Of a stretch of DNA of 64,000 nt, positions 63,361 to 64,000 are shown one piece after another; within the stretch, counting starts at the first letter, position 1, and the number at the start of each line of letters is the position of its first letter. The position numbers and the translations under genes are program-made. This DNA comes from Duganella sp. OV510 (GTDB lineage: Bacteria > Pseudomonadota > Gammaproteobacteria > Burkholderiales > Burkholderiaceae_D), in NCBI RefSeq assembly GCF_900100205.1, contig NZ_FNEQ01000001.1:1240001-1304000 (forward strand). The letters run 5' to 3'. The notes beneath the pieces were generated by a model, which saw only the letters and a list, made by a program, of their open reading frames with translations, was not told where the DNA came from and did not search any database.

Positions 63361-64000
63361 ATGATTGCCAAAGCTCTTCGCAAGACAATTCTTTGCCTAT
63401 GCTGTATCTCGTCCGCCATCGCCACAGCCGCGCAGATACAGACCCGCGAACAACTTGCAGCCGTTCTCGCATCCGGTGAGCCGACACCACTGGACGCGTT
63501 GACGCCCTACGGCAAGCGCTCTTTCCTTGCTGGCCTGCGGTGGCGCGACAACCATGTAATCAGCTTCAACCATGCGGCGCTGACTGACGAACTGAATCCA
63601 GGGCAACTCGAAGCGGCATTGGCCTTCATGGGACTCGGCGAGCATCTGCCGCAGCTCACGCAAGGGCTGGTCGGCGAACCGCTACGATTGCCTGAACCAT
63701 CCGCCGATACAGAACGGCGTCTGCATTTGCTGAAAGAATTCGCCGATCATCCGCAGGATAACGGGCCGGCGTCGGCCACGCGCATCAACACGGCGCTACT
63801 ACAACGCTACGATGAACTATTCAGGGACAGGATGAGCAGCCAGGCGCTGATGCTTCAGCCGGATGGGGACTTGCCGCTGCTATTCAGTGCCACCATGCTG
63901 GTGCATCAGGAGCTTCCCGGTTCGGCGGCCTATATCGACATGCTGGCGCTGCACGCGGAATTTTCCCGGCGCGGCATCGATACCCGGCGCGGCATCGACA
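63361..64000 (+). CDS. Secreted hypothetical protein, 3' end outside window
   Basis: An open frame from ATG 63361 runs to the window edge, 213 codons. It starts with a signal peptide (MIAKALRKTILCLCCISSAI ending near ATAAQ). The mature part has no family I recognise. The frame is uninterrupted and coding-like, whereas the minus-strand frame over it is a shadow. No strong ribosome binding site is visible. Confidence 0.65.
   Translation, partial: MIAKALRKTILCLCCISSAIATAAQIQTREQLAAVLASGEPTPLDALTPYGKRSFLAGLRWRDNHVISFNHAALTDELNPGQLEAALAFMGLGEHLPQLTQGLVGEPLRLPEPSADTERRLHLLKEFADHPQDNGPASATRINTALLQRYDELFRDRMSSQALMLQPDGDLPLLFSATMLVHQELPGSAAYIDMLALHAEFSRRGIDTRRGID

Overview
This window is chromosomal DNA from a GC-rich betaproteobacterium, most likely an Oxalobacteraceae member of the Massilia/Duganella/Janthinobacterium type. 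This is inferred from conserved gene orders (hfq-hflX-hflK-hflC-hisZ-purA; der-bamB-yfgM-hisS-ispG-rodZ-pilW-rlmN-ndk; rpoS-nlpD-pcm-surE; odhA-odhB-lpdA-zapE), a relic PEP-CTERM sorting signal, DUF3334 and DUF2322 proteins and a large TonB-dependent receptor. No database search was possible, so the taxonomic call is inference.

Layout. Positions 1-6440 carry small accessory genes, a tRNA-Asn, a TonB-dependent receptor, a DUF3334 protein and a WrbA-like flavoprotein. Positions 6441-11861 are a small, visibly AT-richer genomic island inserted at the 3' end of a tRNA-Asn gene. A 49-bp copy of the tRNA 3' end lies at the distal boundary, and an integrase lacking its N-terminal half lies next to the intact tRNA. 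Its cargo is three co-directional genes: an OLD-family ATPase/TOPRIM nuclease, a RelA/SpoT-domain protein with a C-terminal HEPN-type motif, and a HEPN-type protein with two zinc ribbons. This looks like an undescribed defence or abortive-infection operon. A broken PEP-CTERM gene and a third tRNA-Asn follow.

Positions 12800-42660 are mostly core genome: tyrB-type aminotransferase, uvrB, an SdpR/SdpI-like operon, MgtC and MarC membrane proteins, purine and histidine genes, the hfq-hfl operon, ribosome and outer-membrane biogenesis genes, isoprenoid and tRNA-charging genes, rlmD, and the rpoS stress operon. Positions 42728-45304 hold a second conflict-system candidate: a TIR-domain protein followed by a KGGxGR-type ATPase fused to tetratricopeptide repeats. 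Positions 45462-58623 return to core functions: a quinone reductase, a DinG-type helicase, a PP2C phosphatase, zapE, and the 2-oxoglutarate dehydrogenase operon with an embedded PspC-domain gene. The last 5.4 kb is accessory: a LysR/metallo-beta-lactamase-fold divergent pair, a leucine-rich-repeat kinase with a BlaI-type regulator, a toxin-antitoxin pair, a PilZ protein and small unknown genes.

Most core genes are on the minus strand in tightly packed operons, with frequent ATGA, TAATG or TGATG overlaps and rho-independent terminators at operon ends. Starts were chosen from Shine-Dalgarno spacing wherever the longest reading frame began with a weak codon.
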